A DNA stretch of 45,212 nucleotides from Acidimicrobiaceae bacterium (GTDB taxonomy: Bacteria; Actinomycetota; Acidimicrobiia; Acidimicrobiales; RAAP-2), in contig PLZP01000029.1 of assembly GCA_003152215.1 (NCBI GenBank), forward strand, positions 73,913-119,124, read 5' to 3'. Shown here in pieces: positions 7,921 through 16,404 of this stretch (position 1 is its first letter; every line of letters begins with the position of its first letter). A program made the position numbers and the translations under genes. The notes under the pieces were generated by a model. The model was given only the letters and a program-made list of their open reading frames with translations, had not been told where the DNA came from and searched no databases.

Positions 7921-7993
7921 TAGGGCCGGTGGGGATCGAACCCACGACCGAGGGATTATGAGTCCCCTGCTCTAACCACTGAGCTACGGCCCT
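7921..7993 (-). tRNA. tRNA with CAT anticodon (Met elongator or Ile2), intact
   Basis: Reverse complement AGGGCCGTAGCTCAGTGGTTAGAGCAGGGGACTCATAATCCCTCGGTCGTGGGTTCGATCCCCACCGGCCCTA; full cloverleaf, loop CTCATAA. Confidence 0.95.
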
Positions 7994-8014
7994 TCGGGTA
8001 CCACCGTACTGAAG

Positions 8015-8087
8015 CTCCCAGAGCAGGACTCGAACCTGCAACCTAGCGATTAACAGTCGCTTGCTCTGCCAATTGAGCTATCTGGGA
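8015..8087 (-). tRNA. tRNA-Asn(GTT)
   Basis: Reverse complement TCCCAGATAGCTCAATTGGCAGAGCAAGCGACTGTTAATCGCTAGGTTGCAGGTTCGAGTCCTGCTCTGGGAG. Confidence 0.95.
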
Positions 8088-8131
8088 ATGCACCCGAAGG
8101 TAGAGCAACATTAGCACCCGTCTTTCGTGAG

Positions 8132-9010
8132 CTATTGCTGAGCAAACCACGCCAGCAACTGCTCCGCCTCCGGGCTCTCTCGCACGAGTCGTCGACATCG
8201 TTCGATGCGCTTGGTCATCCCTTGGCGCGATATTCCGTAACTTCGCGCGATTTCTTCGACGGACATTGTGCGAAACGTGAACTGCCAGAATGCGTCGAAG
8301 TCGTCGCCGCAGATGCGTCGAAGCGCGTCGATTACCCACGGTGGCGCGTCCGCTTGATCGCCGCGTGGATGCAATTCACTCTCGTCTTTCAGTTCCGAGG
8401 TGGCAAAGCGGCGTGACTGGAGTTCTCGGCTGAGTTGCATCGTCTCCTGCGCTTTCGCCTGACTAATGCCGAGCGATCGTGCGACGTCGCGCTTCGTCAG
8501 TTCTTTTTTCGTCTCAGTGCGCATCAGTTTCTGCAGTTGGAGTATGAGACGCATCTCTGAGTCACTCAATCCCACCTGCTGTTGGATCGATTGATTGACG
8601 AGTTTCATAATCCAGTAGTTCGCGTACGTTGAAAAGCGTGTTCCCTTCTCGGGGTCGAATCGCCGAAGTGCGTTGACCAGCGCTTCGACTCCGGCAGCTT
8701 CGAGCTCGTCGTTGCCGAATCGGTAACCGCGCTCCGTGACGCGTGTGCGCACCAACCCCAACGTGGCGCGCAGCAGTTGGCCTTCGGCCTCTTGGCCCGA
8801 ATGTCGTTGGCGCAGCAACCGCCGTCGCTCTGACGTGTCGGCGACCGCGCCGGTGAGTAGCGCCACCTCCGCCCGGCGACCCTGTTGAATGATCGGATAG
8901 AGAGCGCGCTCGTCGTCCACGCTCAGCGGTGCCATCATTTCGAGTCCGCCAATGAGGCCTGCGGACCTCTCGCTCACGACGACCTTGTGGTGGATCGTTC
9001 GATCAGCCAC
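8132..9010 (-). CDS. Sigma-70 family RNA polymerase sigma factor (start possibly nearer 8938)
   Basis: EAAGVEALVNALRRFDPEKGTRFSTYANYWIMKLVNQSIQQ (region 2), region 3 LTKRDVARSLGIS, region 4 MSVEEIARSYGISRQGMTKRIERCRRLV. Confidence 0.88.
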   Translation of the reverse strand: MADRTIHHKVVVSERSAGLIGGLEMMAPLSVDDERALYPIIQQGRRAEVALLTGAVADTSERRRLLRQRHSGQEAEGQLLRATLGLVRTRVTERGYRFGNDELEAAGVEALVNALRRFDPEKGTRFSTYANYWIMKLVNQSIQQQVGLSDSEMRLILQLQKLMRTETKKELTKRDVARSLGISQAKAQETMQLSRELQSRRFATSELKDESELHPRGDQADAPPWVIDALRRICGDDFDAFWQFTFRTMSVEEIARSYGISRQGMTKRIERCRRLVRESPEAEQLLAWFAQQ

Positions 9011-10818
9011 TCGCGCAGATCGTTCTCCGCAACTTCACTCGAAGGTCCCTCAAGAAGCTTCAGACGTTCCTTCACGTCGCGGACGGTCACGTCGGCAACC
9101 TCAGGAGTCATGCGCCCTTCGCGAAGGTCACGTCCGACACTCTTCAACTCCGAATTCACAGCACTTCGAATCAGTTGCGCGACGACTGCCGTCACGTCCT
9201 CGACCGTGTACTCGCGGTCGAGTTCGTCGACCGCGAGTTGACTGAGGATCTGCGACGCCTCCTCTTCTCCTCGACGCTGTAAGTCGTCGATGACGTCAGT
9301 GAGCGACTTATCACTTGAGAGTCCCTCGAAGATCTCTCGTTGCACGTCGTTCACGAAATAGGGAGCGATGAGGCGTTCCTTTACGTCGTTCGGGAAATGG
9401 ACCCGCAGGCGAAGTGCCTCGAGACCGGGACGGGGCATCGGCGATCGCTCGACCTGAAGGCGCCGCTCTTCCGGGGGCGGTGACGGTTCATTCGCCGTAC
9501 GCGACGTCGGGTTGCGGGCAAGTTCGGCGACACGCGGGCGAAGCTGCGCCGGTTCAAGACGCAGCCGGTCGGCCACCTGCATGAGGTATTCGTCGCGGAC
9601 CAGTTCGCTCGGGTGCTCGGCGAGCACACCCATGGCACGTTCGGCGGCGCGCACACGACCTTCGGCCGTTGCCAGGTTCGCGTCATCGATAACCCGGTCG
9701 AGTCGGAACCGCAAAAAGGGGACCGCGTCAGTGATCGACGCTCGAAGCGCATCGGGGTCCCTCTGCGCCAACTCCGCGGGGTCACTGCCCTTGGGGAGGC
9801 GCGCGACGTAGACGTCCACTTCGTTTGCCTTCTCCCACTGATACACCGACGCTGCAGCGCCCTGTCCCGCCTTGTCGGCGTCGTACGCGAGGACGATGCG
9901 CTTCGCGAAGTTGCGCATCGTCTTGAAATGCTCTTCGCCGAGTGCGGTACCGCACGTCGCGACGGCCCGAGGCATACCGGCACTGAAAAACGCAATGACG
10001 TCGGTGTAGCCCTCGCAGACGATGATCTCGTCAGACTTGATGATGTCGTCCTTCGCCCAGTTGAGCGCGTACAGCGTTCGACGCTTCGAGTAGATCGACG
10101 TCTCGGGGCTGTTCTTGTACTTCGCCTCGACGCGACCGTCCGGTCGCTCGCTCGGACCGAAGGGCGGCGGCAAGATTCGCCCACCGACCGCGACGGCCTT
10201 GCCACCGGGATCGAAGATCGGAAAGATGAGCCGGGCGCGCAATGCGTCCTGTTTACGGTCGCGCTTGTTGACGAAGCCAAGTCCCGTCGAGAGCAACACC
10301 TTCTCGGTAAATTTGAGCGACGATGCCAGTGCGTCCCACTCATCGGGTGCCCAGCCGAGCTTGAATTGTCGTGCGACGTCACCATTTATCCCACGGGCGC
10401 GCAGGTATTCACGGGCCGGTCGGGCATCGGGACCGTTCAAGAGTCGGTCGTGGTACCACTCGACAGCTTTCTCCATTGCGGCAAGCGTCTCCTGGCGTTC
10501 CTTGCGAGCGGGACCGGCGTTCGCGTCTTCGTGCAACTCAATGCCCGCGCGATCGGCCAACTGTCGAAGCGCGTCCATAAAGTCGAGATGTTGGATTTCG
10601 CGTACAAAGGTGATCTGATCTCCGGACACGTGACACCCGAAACAGTAGTAACGACCCTCTTCGGCGTTCACCGAGAATGACGGCGTCTTCTCACCGTGAA
10701 ACGGACACAGTCCGGTCCAGCGTCGACCGGTTTTCTTTAGGGCCACCACCTCACTAATGAGAGCCACGATGTCAGTCGCCGATCGAACCTGGGCGATCTC
10801 GCTTTCGGTAATGGCCAT
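8974..10818 (-). CDS. dnaG: DNA primase
   Basis: CPFHGEKTPSFSVNAEEGRYYCFGCHVSGDQITF zinc-binding domain; TOPRIM VCEGYTDVIAFFSAG. Confidence 0.97.
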   Translation of the reverse strand: MAITESEIAQVRSATDIVALISEVVALKKTGRRWTGLCPFHGEKTPSFSVNAEEGRYYCFGCHVSGDQITFVREIQHLDFMDALRQLADRAGIELHEDANAGPARKERQETLAAMEKAVEWYHDRLLNGPDARPAREYLRARGINGDVARQFKLGWAPDEWDALASSLKFTEKVLLSTGLGFVNKRDRKQDALRARLIFPIFDPGGKAVAVGGRILPPPFGPSERPDGRVEAKYKNSPETSIYSKRRTLYALNWAKDDIIKSDEIIVCEGYTDVIAFFSAGMPRAVATCGTALGEEHFKTMRNFAKRIVLAYDADKAGQGAAASVYQWEKANEVDVYVARLPKGSDPAELAQRDPDALRASITDAVPFLRFRLDRVIDDANLATAEGRVRAAERAMGVLAEHPSELVRDEYLMQVADRLRLEPAQLRPRVAELARNPTSRTANEPSPPPEERRLQVERSPMPRPGLEALRLRVHFPNDVKERLIAPYFVNDVQREIFEGLSSDKSLTDVIDDLQRRGEEEASQILSQLAVDELDREYTVEDVTAVVAQLIRSAVNSELKSVGRDLREGRMTPEVADVTVRDVKERLKLLEGPSSEVAENDLREWLIERSTTRSS

Positions 10819-10888
10819 AGGAAGAAGGTACCGGTTCTCTCTCGTCGCGGCATCAGGGCGCTAGCAATCTCCGCCTACACTGCTCCCC

Positions 10889-11890
10889 GTGTCTGAATTC
10901 GCCGTGGAGGCTACCGATATCGTTCGAACGTTCCACGACGGCAACTTCCGAGCCCTTGATGGTGTCACGCTGCGAGTGCCAACGGGGCAGGTCTTTGGAC
11001 TGCTTGGCCCCAACGGTTCGGGCAAGACGACCATGGTTCGCATCCTTTCGACCGTCCTGGCACCCACGTCGGGCACCGCGATTGTGAACGGACTTGATGT
11101 GGTGAAGCAGCCCGGTCGGGTGCGAAAGGTGATTGGCCTCGCGGGACAGTTCGCCGCGGTTGATGAGAACCTGACCGGCTTCGAGAACCTCCGTATGGTG
11201 AGTTTCCTCAACCACATGGAGAAATCCACTGCGATACGTCGTTCGCACGAACTGCTCGTGGACTTCGGACTCGATACTTTCGCGAACAAGCAGGCGAAGA
11301 CCTACTCCGGCGGCATGCGACGTCGCCTCGACCTTGCGGCAGCGCTGGTGGCCAATCCCCCAATCCTCTTCTTGGACGAACCAACAACCGGACTCGATCC
11401 CCAGAGTCGCCAGGACCTCTGGTCCATCATCGAACGGTTGGTGGAAGGCGGCACCACAATTCTGCTGACCACGCAGTACCTCGAGGAGGCTGACCGGCTC
11501 TGCAAACTGCTCGTCGTGCTCGATCACGGCAAAATCATTGCCGAGGGGACCTCCGCTCAATTGAAGAGTCAACTGGGCAATACGGTCCTGGTCCTGACGT
11601 TCGCGTCGACGGACGACGCTCAGCGCGCCAACGATCTGATCGCCGGCATACCGGAAAAGCCCGCGAACGTCGACGGCACTGTCATCGAGGCGACGGTGAG
11701 TAACGGCCCCGCTGCCGCGGCCGATGCGCTGCGACGCATTGACGACGCGCAGATCACCCTCGTTGGGCTCCAGTTACGCGAGCCCAGTTTGGACGACGTG
11801 TTCTTGAGTCTCACTGGGCACAAAGCCGAAGACGTCGACTCCGTCGAAGTGCCGGCCGGTCGACGTGCGAGACGAAAGGCAAAGGTATGA
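10889..11890 (+). CDS. ABC transporter ATP-binding protein (DrrA-like)
   Basis: Walker A GPNGSGKTT, YSGGMRRRLDLAAALV signature, Walker B ILFLDEPTTGLD. Confidence 0.95.
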   Translation: MSEFAVEATDIVRTFHDGNFRALDGVTLRVPTGQVFGLLGPNGSGKTTMVRILSTVLAPTSGTAIVNGLDVVKQPGRVRKVIGLAGQFAAVDENLTGFENLRMVSFLNHMEKSTAIRRSHELLVDFGLDTFANKQAKTYSGGMRRRLDLAAALVANPPILFLDEPTTGLDPQSRQDLWSIIERLVEGGTTILLTTQYLEEADRLCKLLVVLDHGKIIAEGTSAQLKSQLGNTVLVLTFASTDDAQRANDLIAGIPEKPANVDGTVIEATVSNGPAAAADALRRIDDAQITLVGLQLREPSLDDVFLSLTGHKAEDVDSVEVPAGRRARRKAKV

Positions 11891-12687
11891 CGACGACCGC
11901 GACGACATCGTCCCCACATCACTCGGCGTTGCGATGGGCCTTCAGTGATGTGTTGACGCTCGCAAAGCGCAATCTGATCGCACTCTTTCGCACGCCGACA
12001 CTGGTGGTGTTTGCCATCATCCAGCCAATCATGTTCGTCTTGTTGTTCCGCTACGTGTTCGGCGGCGCTATCTCCGTCAAGGGCGTGTCGTACGTCAACT
12101 ATCTGTTGCCGGGGATTCTGGTGCAAACGGTCATCTTCGGCTCCGTGAACACCGCGATTGGCCTCGCCGAAGACCTCCATAAAGGGCTCATCGAAAGGTT
12201 CAAGGCGCTACCGATGGCGCGAATGGCGGTACTGGGCGGTCGCACGGTCGCCGACTTATTGCGCAGCGTCGTCGTGCTCCTGATCATCACGGGCGTCGGC
12301 GTCCTCGTGGGCTTCCGGCCCGATGGCGGCATCGTCCCGTACATTGAGGCATGTCTCGTCATGTTGGTCTTCGCCTACTGCCTGTCGTGGGGATTCGCGT
12401 TTGTTGGCCTCGCCGCACCGAGTGCCGAAGCGGCGCAAGCAATGACCTTCCCGCTGATTTTCCCATTGGTGTTCGCGTCGGTGATCTTCGTACCCTTGTA
12501 CAAGTTGCCCTGGTGGCTGCAGGGATTTGCGAACAATCAGCCGATCAGTCAGGCGACCTACGCCGTACGTGGACTCATGCTGGGTACGCCGCACGGCAAC
12601 TCCGTCTGGGTCTCGCTCGCCTGGTCGATCGGACTCATTGCGCTCTTGGCGCCGCTCGCCGTGAATCGATTCCGTAAGGCGGCCTAG
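11887..12687 (+). CDS. ABC-2 type transporter permease (DrrB-like)
   Basis: Multi-TM; LFRTPTLVVFAIIQPIMFVLLFRYVFGGAI; overlaps ATPase gene by 4 bp. Confidence 0.92.
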   Translation: MTTTATTSSPHHSALRWAFSDVLTLAKRNLIALFRTPTLVVFAIIQPIMFVLLFRYVFGGAISVKGVSYVNYLLPGILVQTVIFGSVNTAIGLAEDLHKGLIERFKALPMARMAVLGGRTVADLLRSVVVLLIITGVGVLVGFRPDGGIVPYIEACLVMLVFAYCLSWGFAFVGLAAPSAEAAQAMTFPLIFPLVFASVIFVPLYKLPWWLQGFANNQPISQATYAVRGLMLGTPHGNSVWVSLAWSIGLIALLAPLAVNRFRKAA

Positions 12688-12690
12688 CCA

Positions 12691-13110
12691 ATGCCCATTC
12701 TCAGCGTCGACGAGCTGCAAGCCATTCTCCAAAGTGGCTTCCCCGACGCCGACATGCCCCACGTCGAAGAGGTCAACGACGACTTTGTCCTCGTGAGTTA
12801 CGCCATTACTGATCGTCATGGTCGCCCGGGTGGCACGGTCGCTGGACCAGTCATGATGTCCCTCGCCGACACGTCGGCGTGGGTGGTGATCATGTCCCAG
12901 ATTGGACCGATTGTCTTGGCCGTGACGACGAGCCTGCACATTGACTTTTTGCGCAAGCCCGAACTCACGGACCTCATGGCGAGGGCTCGCATCCTCAAAC
13001 TCGGAACCCGTTTGGCGGTCGTCGACGTCGAGCTGTTTTCGCGAGGTTCAACCGAACTCGTCGCCAAATCGCAAGTGACCTATTCAATACCGCCTCGGCC
13101 GACGCCATGA
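12691..13110 (+). CDS. PaaI-like hotdog thioesterase
   Basis: GGTVAGPVMMSLADTSAWVVIMSQIGPIVLAVTTSLHIDFLRKP. Confidence 0.85.
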   Translation: MPILSVDELQAILQSGFPDADMPHVEEVNDDFVLVSYAITDRHGRPGGTVAGPVMMSLADTSAWVVIMSQIGPIVLAVTTSLHIDFLRKPELTDLMARARILKLGTRLAVVDVELFSRGSTELVAKSQVTYSIPPRPTP

Positions 13111-13134
13111 TCCTTCGCCGTTAACCTCGCGTTG

Positions 13135-14337
13135 ATGAGCACGGTCAGAAAGAGCGACGTCGAGGTCCATCAACCGCTCTCCAGTCCACTGATGACGTTG
13201 ATGGCCGTCGCCATCGGCGTGATCATCGCCAATCTCTACTACTTGCAGCCCTTGCTCCATCAAGTGACCAAGGACTTTCACATCAGTGAGACCAGGGCCA
13301 CTTTGCTCGTCACCTTGATCCAAGCCGGGTACGCCGCCGGGTTGGCCTTCATTGTCCCGTTGGGCGACCTCATCTCTCGCCGACGACTGACGGTCGGCAT
13401 CTTCGCGGCCGCGGCAGTGGTCGTGATGGCTGGTGCGGCCGCCCATAACTTTGTGCTCTTCGCGGCGATCACCTTCTTGATTGGACTCGCCACGGTCGGG
13501 GGGCAGGTCATCATCACGCTCGGCGTCGACATGGCCGAGCCGTCAATGCGCGGCCGCGTCATTGGTCGCCTCATGACCGGACTGTTGATGGGCCTGTTGC
13601 TGTCGCGTTCCGTCTCGGGCGTCATTGCCCAAGCGGCCGGTTGGCGCAGCGTGTACTGGTCCGCCGGCGTCGCGCTGGCCGTCATGGCGTGTGTGCTGTA
13701 CCGAGTGCTGCCGAACGAGCCAGTTCGAAAGCGCGTGTCGTACCCATCGCTGATCACCGGAACAATTCGCTATTTCACGACACTGCCGCTCCTGCGACGT
13801 CGCTCGATCTATGCGGCGTTAATCTTCGCCGCGTTCAGCACACTGTGGACGACGCTGTCCTTTCACCTCGCCGCCGCGCCGTTCCATTACAACAATCTCG
13901 TCATTGGTCTCTTCGGACTCTTCGGCGTGGCCGGCGTGCTGGCGGCGAACTTCGCTGGTCGAAACGCCGACCGGCAGCGCACGCACATTGCGACCATCGC
14001 GTGCGGCGTCTTAATCCTTCTTTCGTTCGTCGTGCTCTATATCGGACGAAACGTCGTCGTGGTCCTCGCCATCGGCATCGTTATGCTCGACGCCGGCATG
14101 CAGGGACTGCAGATCACCAATCAATCGATCATTTTCTCGCTCGTGCCCGACGCGCGAAGTCGCGTCAACAGTGCCTATATGGTCTGCGCATTCATTGGCG
14201 CCTCACTGGGATCGTTCGCAGCCGGTCAAGCGTACGCGCACGCTGGTTGGCGCGGCGACTGCCTCTTGGGCGCCGGCATCGGCTTCGTGATCTTGGTGCT
14301 CGCACTCGTCTGGCGCGAACCGATTACTACGACCTAG
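13135..14337 (+). CDS. MFS transporter
   Basis: 12-TM-like; NLYYLQPLLHQVTKDFHISETRATLLVTLIQAGYAAGLAFIVPLGDLISRR. Confidence 0.92.
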   Translation: MSTVRKSDVEVHQPLSSPLMTLMAVAIGVIIANLYYLQPLLHQVTKDFHISETRATLLVTLIQAGYAAGLAFIVPLGDLISRRRLTVGIFAAAAVVVMAGAAAHNFVLFAAITFLIGLATVGGQVIITLGVDMAEPSMRGRVIGRLMTGLLMGLLLSRSVSGVIAQAAGWRSVYWSAGVALAVMACVLYRVLPNEPVRKRVSYPSLITGTIRYFTTLPLLRRRSIYAALIFAAFSTLWTTLSFHLAAAPFHYNNLVIGLFGLFGVAGVLAANFAGRNADRQRTHIATIACGVLILLSFVVLYIGRNVVVVLAIGIVMLDAGMQGLQITNQSIIFSLVPDARSRVNSAYMVCAFIGASLGSFAAGQAYAHAGWRGDCLLGAGIGFVILVLALVWREPITTT

Positions 14338-15077
14338 CGACGAGCCCGTCGCGTGGCAATCGTGCCGCGCACCGTCATCGGTGCCTGCACGACGCCGTTG
14401 ACCGAGATGAGCTCGAGACGTCGTCGCAACTCGGCTCGCATGTTGAGTCGGTCGTCGTCGCTCTGAATAATGGCTCCCGAGTAGGTGCCGAAGAGCGCAA
14501 TCATCTCCTCGACGGTGCGCGTCCACTCCCAATCGAGCTCCACTTGGCACTCGAGGTCGAACGGGCTGTCAGTTGAGAACTCTGCCGACCAGCCTCTCGG
14601 TCGTTTGCCCTCATCATTGGGACGCTCTCGCAACTCGGTGAGCGACGCGATCCACGGCACGTCACGACTGAAGCCGTTCCACAACACCGCGAGACGACCG
14701 TGATCACGGAGCACTCGAGCCATTTCATTCGTCGCGTCAGGCTGCTCGAACCAATGCCACGCGGACGAGACGAGCACCGTGTCGAATGAGCAATCGTCGA
14801 CCGGAAGGTTCTCCGCTGCGCCTTGGATGGCGTGGACGTGGGGACTACGTCGAACGAGGACTGCGCGCATGTCATCGTCCGGTTCGACAACGGTGACCAC
14901 GGCACCGAGTTCGAGAAGAAAACGGGTCCACTTGCCAGTACCGGCCGCCACCTCCAGCACGTCACGCCCGCTGATGGCACCGAACAGCTCCGCGGCACTG
15001 GCCGGTGGACCGGGGCGGAACTCGTCGTACTGTTCGGCGACCGAGCCGAACTTCAGACCTCGCTTGTCGTAGGCCAC
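14334..15077 (-). CDS. Class I SAM-dependent methyltransferase
   Basis: DVLEVAAGTGKWTRFLLELGAVVTVVEPDDDM; FDTVLVSSAWHWFE. Confidence 0.92.
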   Translation of the reverse strand: MAYDKRGLKFGSVAEQYDEFRPGPPASAAELFGAISGRDVLEVAAGTGKWTRFLLELGAVVTVVEPDDDMRAVLVRRSPHVHAIQGAAENLPVDDCSFDTVLVSSAWHWFEQPDATNEMARVLRDHGRLAVLWNGFSRDVPWIASLTELRERPNDEGKRPRGWSAEFSTDSPFDLECQVELDWEWTRTVEEMIALFGTYSGAIIQSDDDRLNMRAELRRRLELISVNGVVQAPMTVRGTIATRRARR

Positions 15078-15079
15078 CG

Positions 15080-16387
15080 CTAGTGCTGGTTCGTGCGCTC
15101 GCGTAGCGACGCGAGGAGGTCGCCGATCTTCACACGAACCTGCTCGGTCGTGTCGCGGTCGCGCACCGTCACCGCGCGGTCCTCGAGCGTGTCAAAGTCG
15201 ACCGTGATGCAAAAAGGCGTACCAACTTCGTCCTGTCGTCGGTAGCGGCGGCCAATTGACTGGGTGACGTCGTAGTCGCACATGAAGTGGGGCTGGAGGA
15301 TGTCGAGGACTTCGCGCGAGACGCCTTCGAGTTCGGGTTTCTTCGAAAGCGGCAACACGGCCACCTGATACGGCGCGAGGCGCCAGTCGAGGCGGAGCAC
15401 CGTTCGAATCTCGCCCTCGATCTCGTCTTCGTGATACGCCGACAGCAAGAAGGCAATCAACAAGCGAGTTGCGCCGACGGCCGGCTCGATGACGTAGGGC
15501 GTGTAGCGCTCGTTCGTCGACTGATCGAAGTAGTCCAGACTCACGCCCGACGCCTTGGCGTGCTGGGTGAGGTCGTAGTCCCCGCGATTGGCAATACCCT
15601 CGAGTTCGTCAAAACCCCAGGGGTAGGCGAACTCGACGTCCGTCGTGCCACGCGAGTAGTGCGAGAGGTCCTTTGCTTCGTGCTCGTGCAGGCGCAGTTG
15701 ATCGGCCGGAATACCGAGATCGATATACCAGTCGAGGCGGTACTGAATCCAGTAGCGATACCATTCGTCCGCGTCGGCCGGCGGGACGAAGTACTCCATT
15801 TCCATGAGTTCGAACTCGCGGGTACGAAACACGAAGTTCTGCGGAGTGATCTCGTTGCGGAACGCTTTACCTATCTGGGCAATGCCGAACGGCGGTTTCT
15901 TTCGACTGGTCGCCAGCACGTTGGCGAAGTTGGTGAACATTCCCTGGGCCGTTTCGGGACGGAGGTAGGCCGTGGCGCCCTCTCCCTCGACGGGCCCGGC
16001 CTGCGTCTTGAACATGAGGTTGAAGTCACGCGGCTCGGTGAACTCCGTGGAGCCACAGTTCGGGCAGACGCCGTCGATTTTGTCTTCTCGCCAACGTTCC
16101 TTGCACTTCTTGCAGTCGACGAGGGGGTCAGTGAATGTCGCCAGGTGTCCCGAGGCGGCCCAGACCGCCGGTGGGCCGAGGATCGCGGCGTCAATACCGA
16201 CGATGTCAGTGCGGGTTTGGACCATTGACTGCCACCAGGCCTGGCGGATGTTGCGCAGCATGTTGGCGCCCAAGGGGCCGTAGTCGTAGGTCGATCGGAA
16301 TCCTCCGTAGATCTCCGCCGAGGGGAAGATGAATCCACGCCGCTTGGCCAGATTCGTTACCTTTTCGAGGAGGTCGGGGGTTTCCAT
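15080..16387 (-). CDS. glyS: Glycyl-tRNA synthetase (alpha2 type)
   Basis: KRRGFIFPSAEIYGGFRSTYDYGPLGANMLRNI; RPETAQGMFTNF; FRNEITPQNFVFRTREFELMEMEYF. Confidence 0.97.
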   Translation of the reverse strand: METPDLLEKVTNLAKRRGFIFPSAEIYGGFRSTYDYGPLGANMLRNIRQAWWQSMVQTRTDIVGIDAAILGPPAVWAASGHLATFTDPLVDCKKCKERWREDKIDGVCPNCGSTEFTEPRDFNLMFKTQAGPVEGEGATAYLRPETAQGMFTNFANVLATSRKKPPFGIAQIGKAFRNEITPQNFVFRTREFELMEMEYFVPPADADEWYRYWIQYRLDWYIDLGIPADQLRLHEHEAKDLSHYSRGTTDVEFAYPWGFDELEGIANRGDYDLTQHAKASGVSLDYFDQSTNERYTPYVIEPAVGATRLLIAFLLSAYHEDEIEGEIRTVLRLDWRLAPYQVAVLPLSKKPELEGVSREVLDILQPHFMCDYDVTQSIGRRYRRQDEVGTPFCITVDFDTLEDRAVTVRDRDTTEQVRVKIGDLLASLRERTNQH

Positions 16388-16404
16388 CGACCCATGTTAC
16401 CGGC

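Larger units (their letters stand above)
758..7993 (-). mobile_element. tRNA-anchored cassette array: intact tRNA(CAT) plus seven downstream tRNA 3'-fragment/iteron repeats (R1-R7) separating cargo genes
   Basis: 40-bp GGGCCGGTGGGGATCGAACCCACGACCGAGGGATTATGAG of the intact tRNA recurs at 758, 1723, 3412 (1 mismatch), 5185, 6340 and 7072, each followed by a related module ending GTGGGATGAAACGTGGGATT; degenerate copy at 4218. Confidence 0.85.

Noticed and set aside
758-7993. Classical integron with attC sites
   Set aside because: No intI in window, no attC R''/R' GTTRRRY-type ends, cargo orientation is mixed, and repeats derive from a tRNA 3' end
9613-10680. Long antisense ORFs in core genes (also 15287-16228, 17059-17829, 24879-25703, 26668-27711, 34043-34906, 34993-35850)
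   Set aside because: Shadow ORFs opposite clearly conserved genes (dnaG, glyS, hemW/recO, phoH, rsmE/dnaJ, phosphotransferase, PAC2) in high-GC DNA; no recognisable domains
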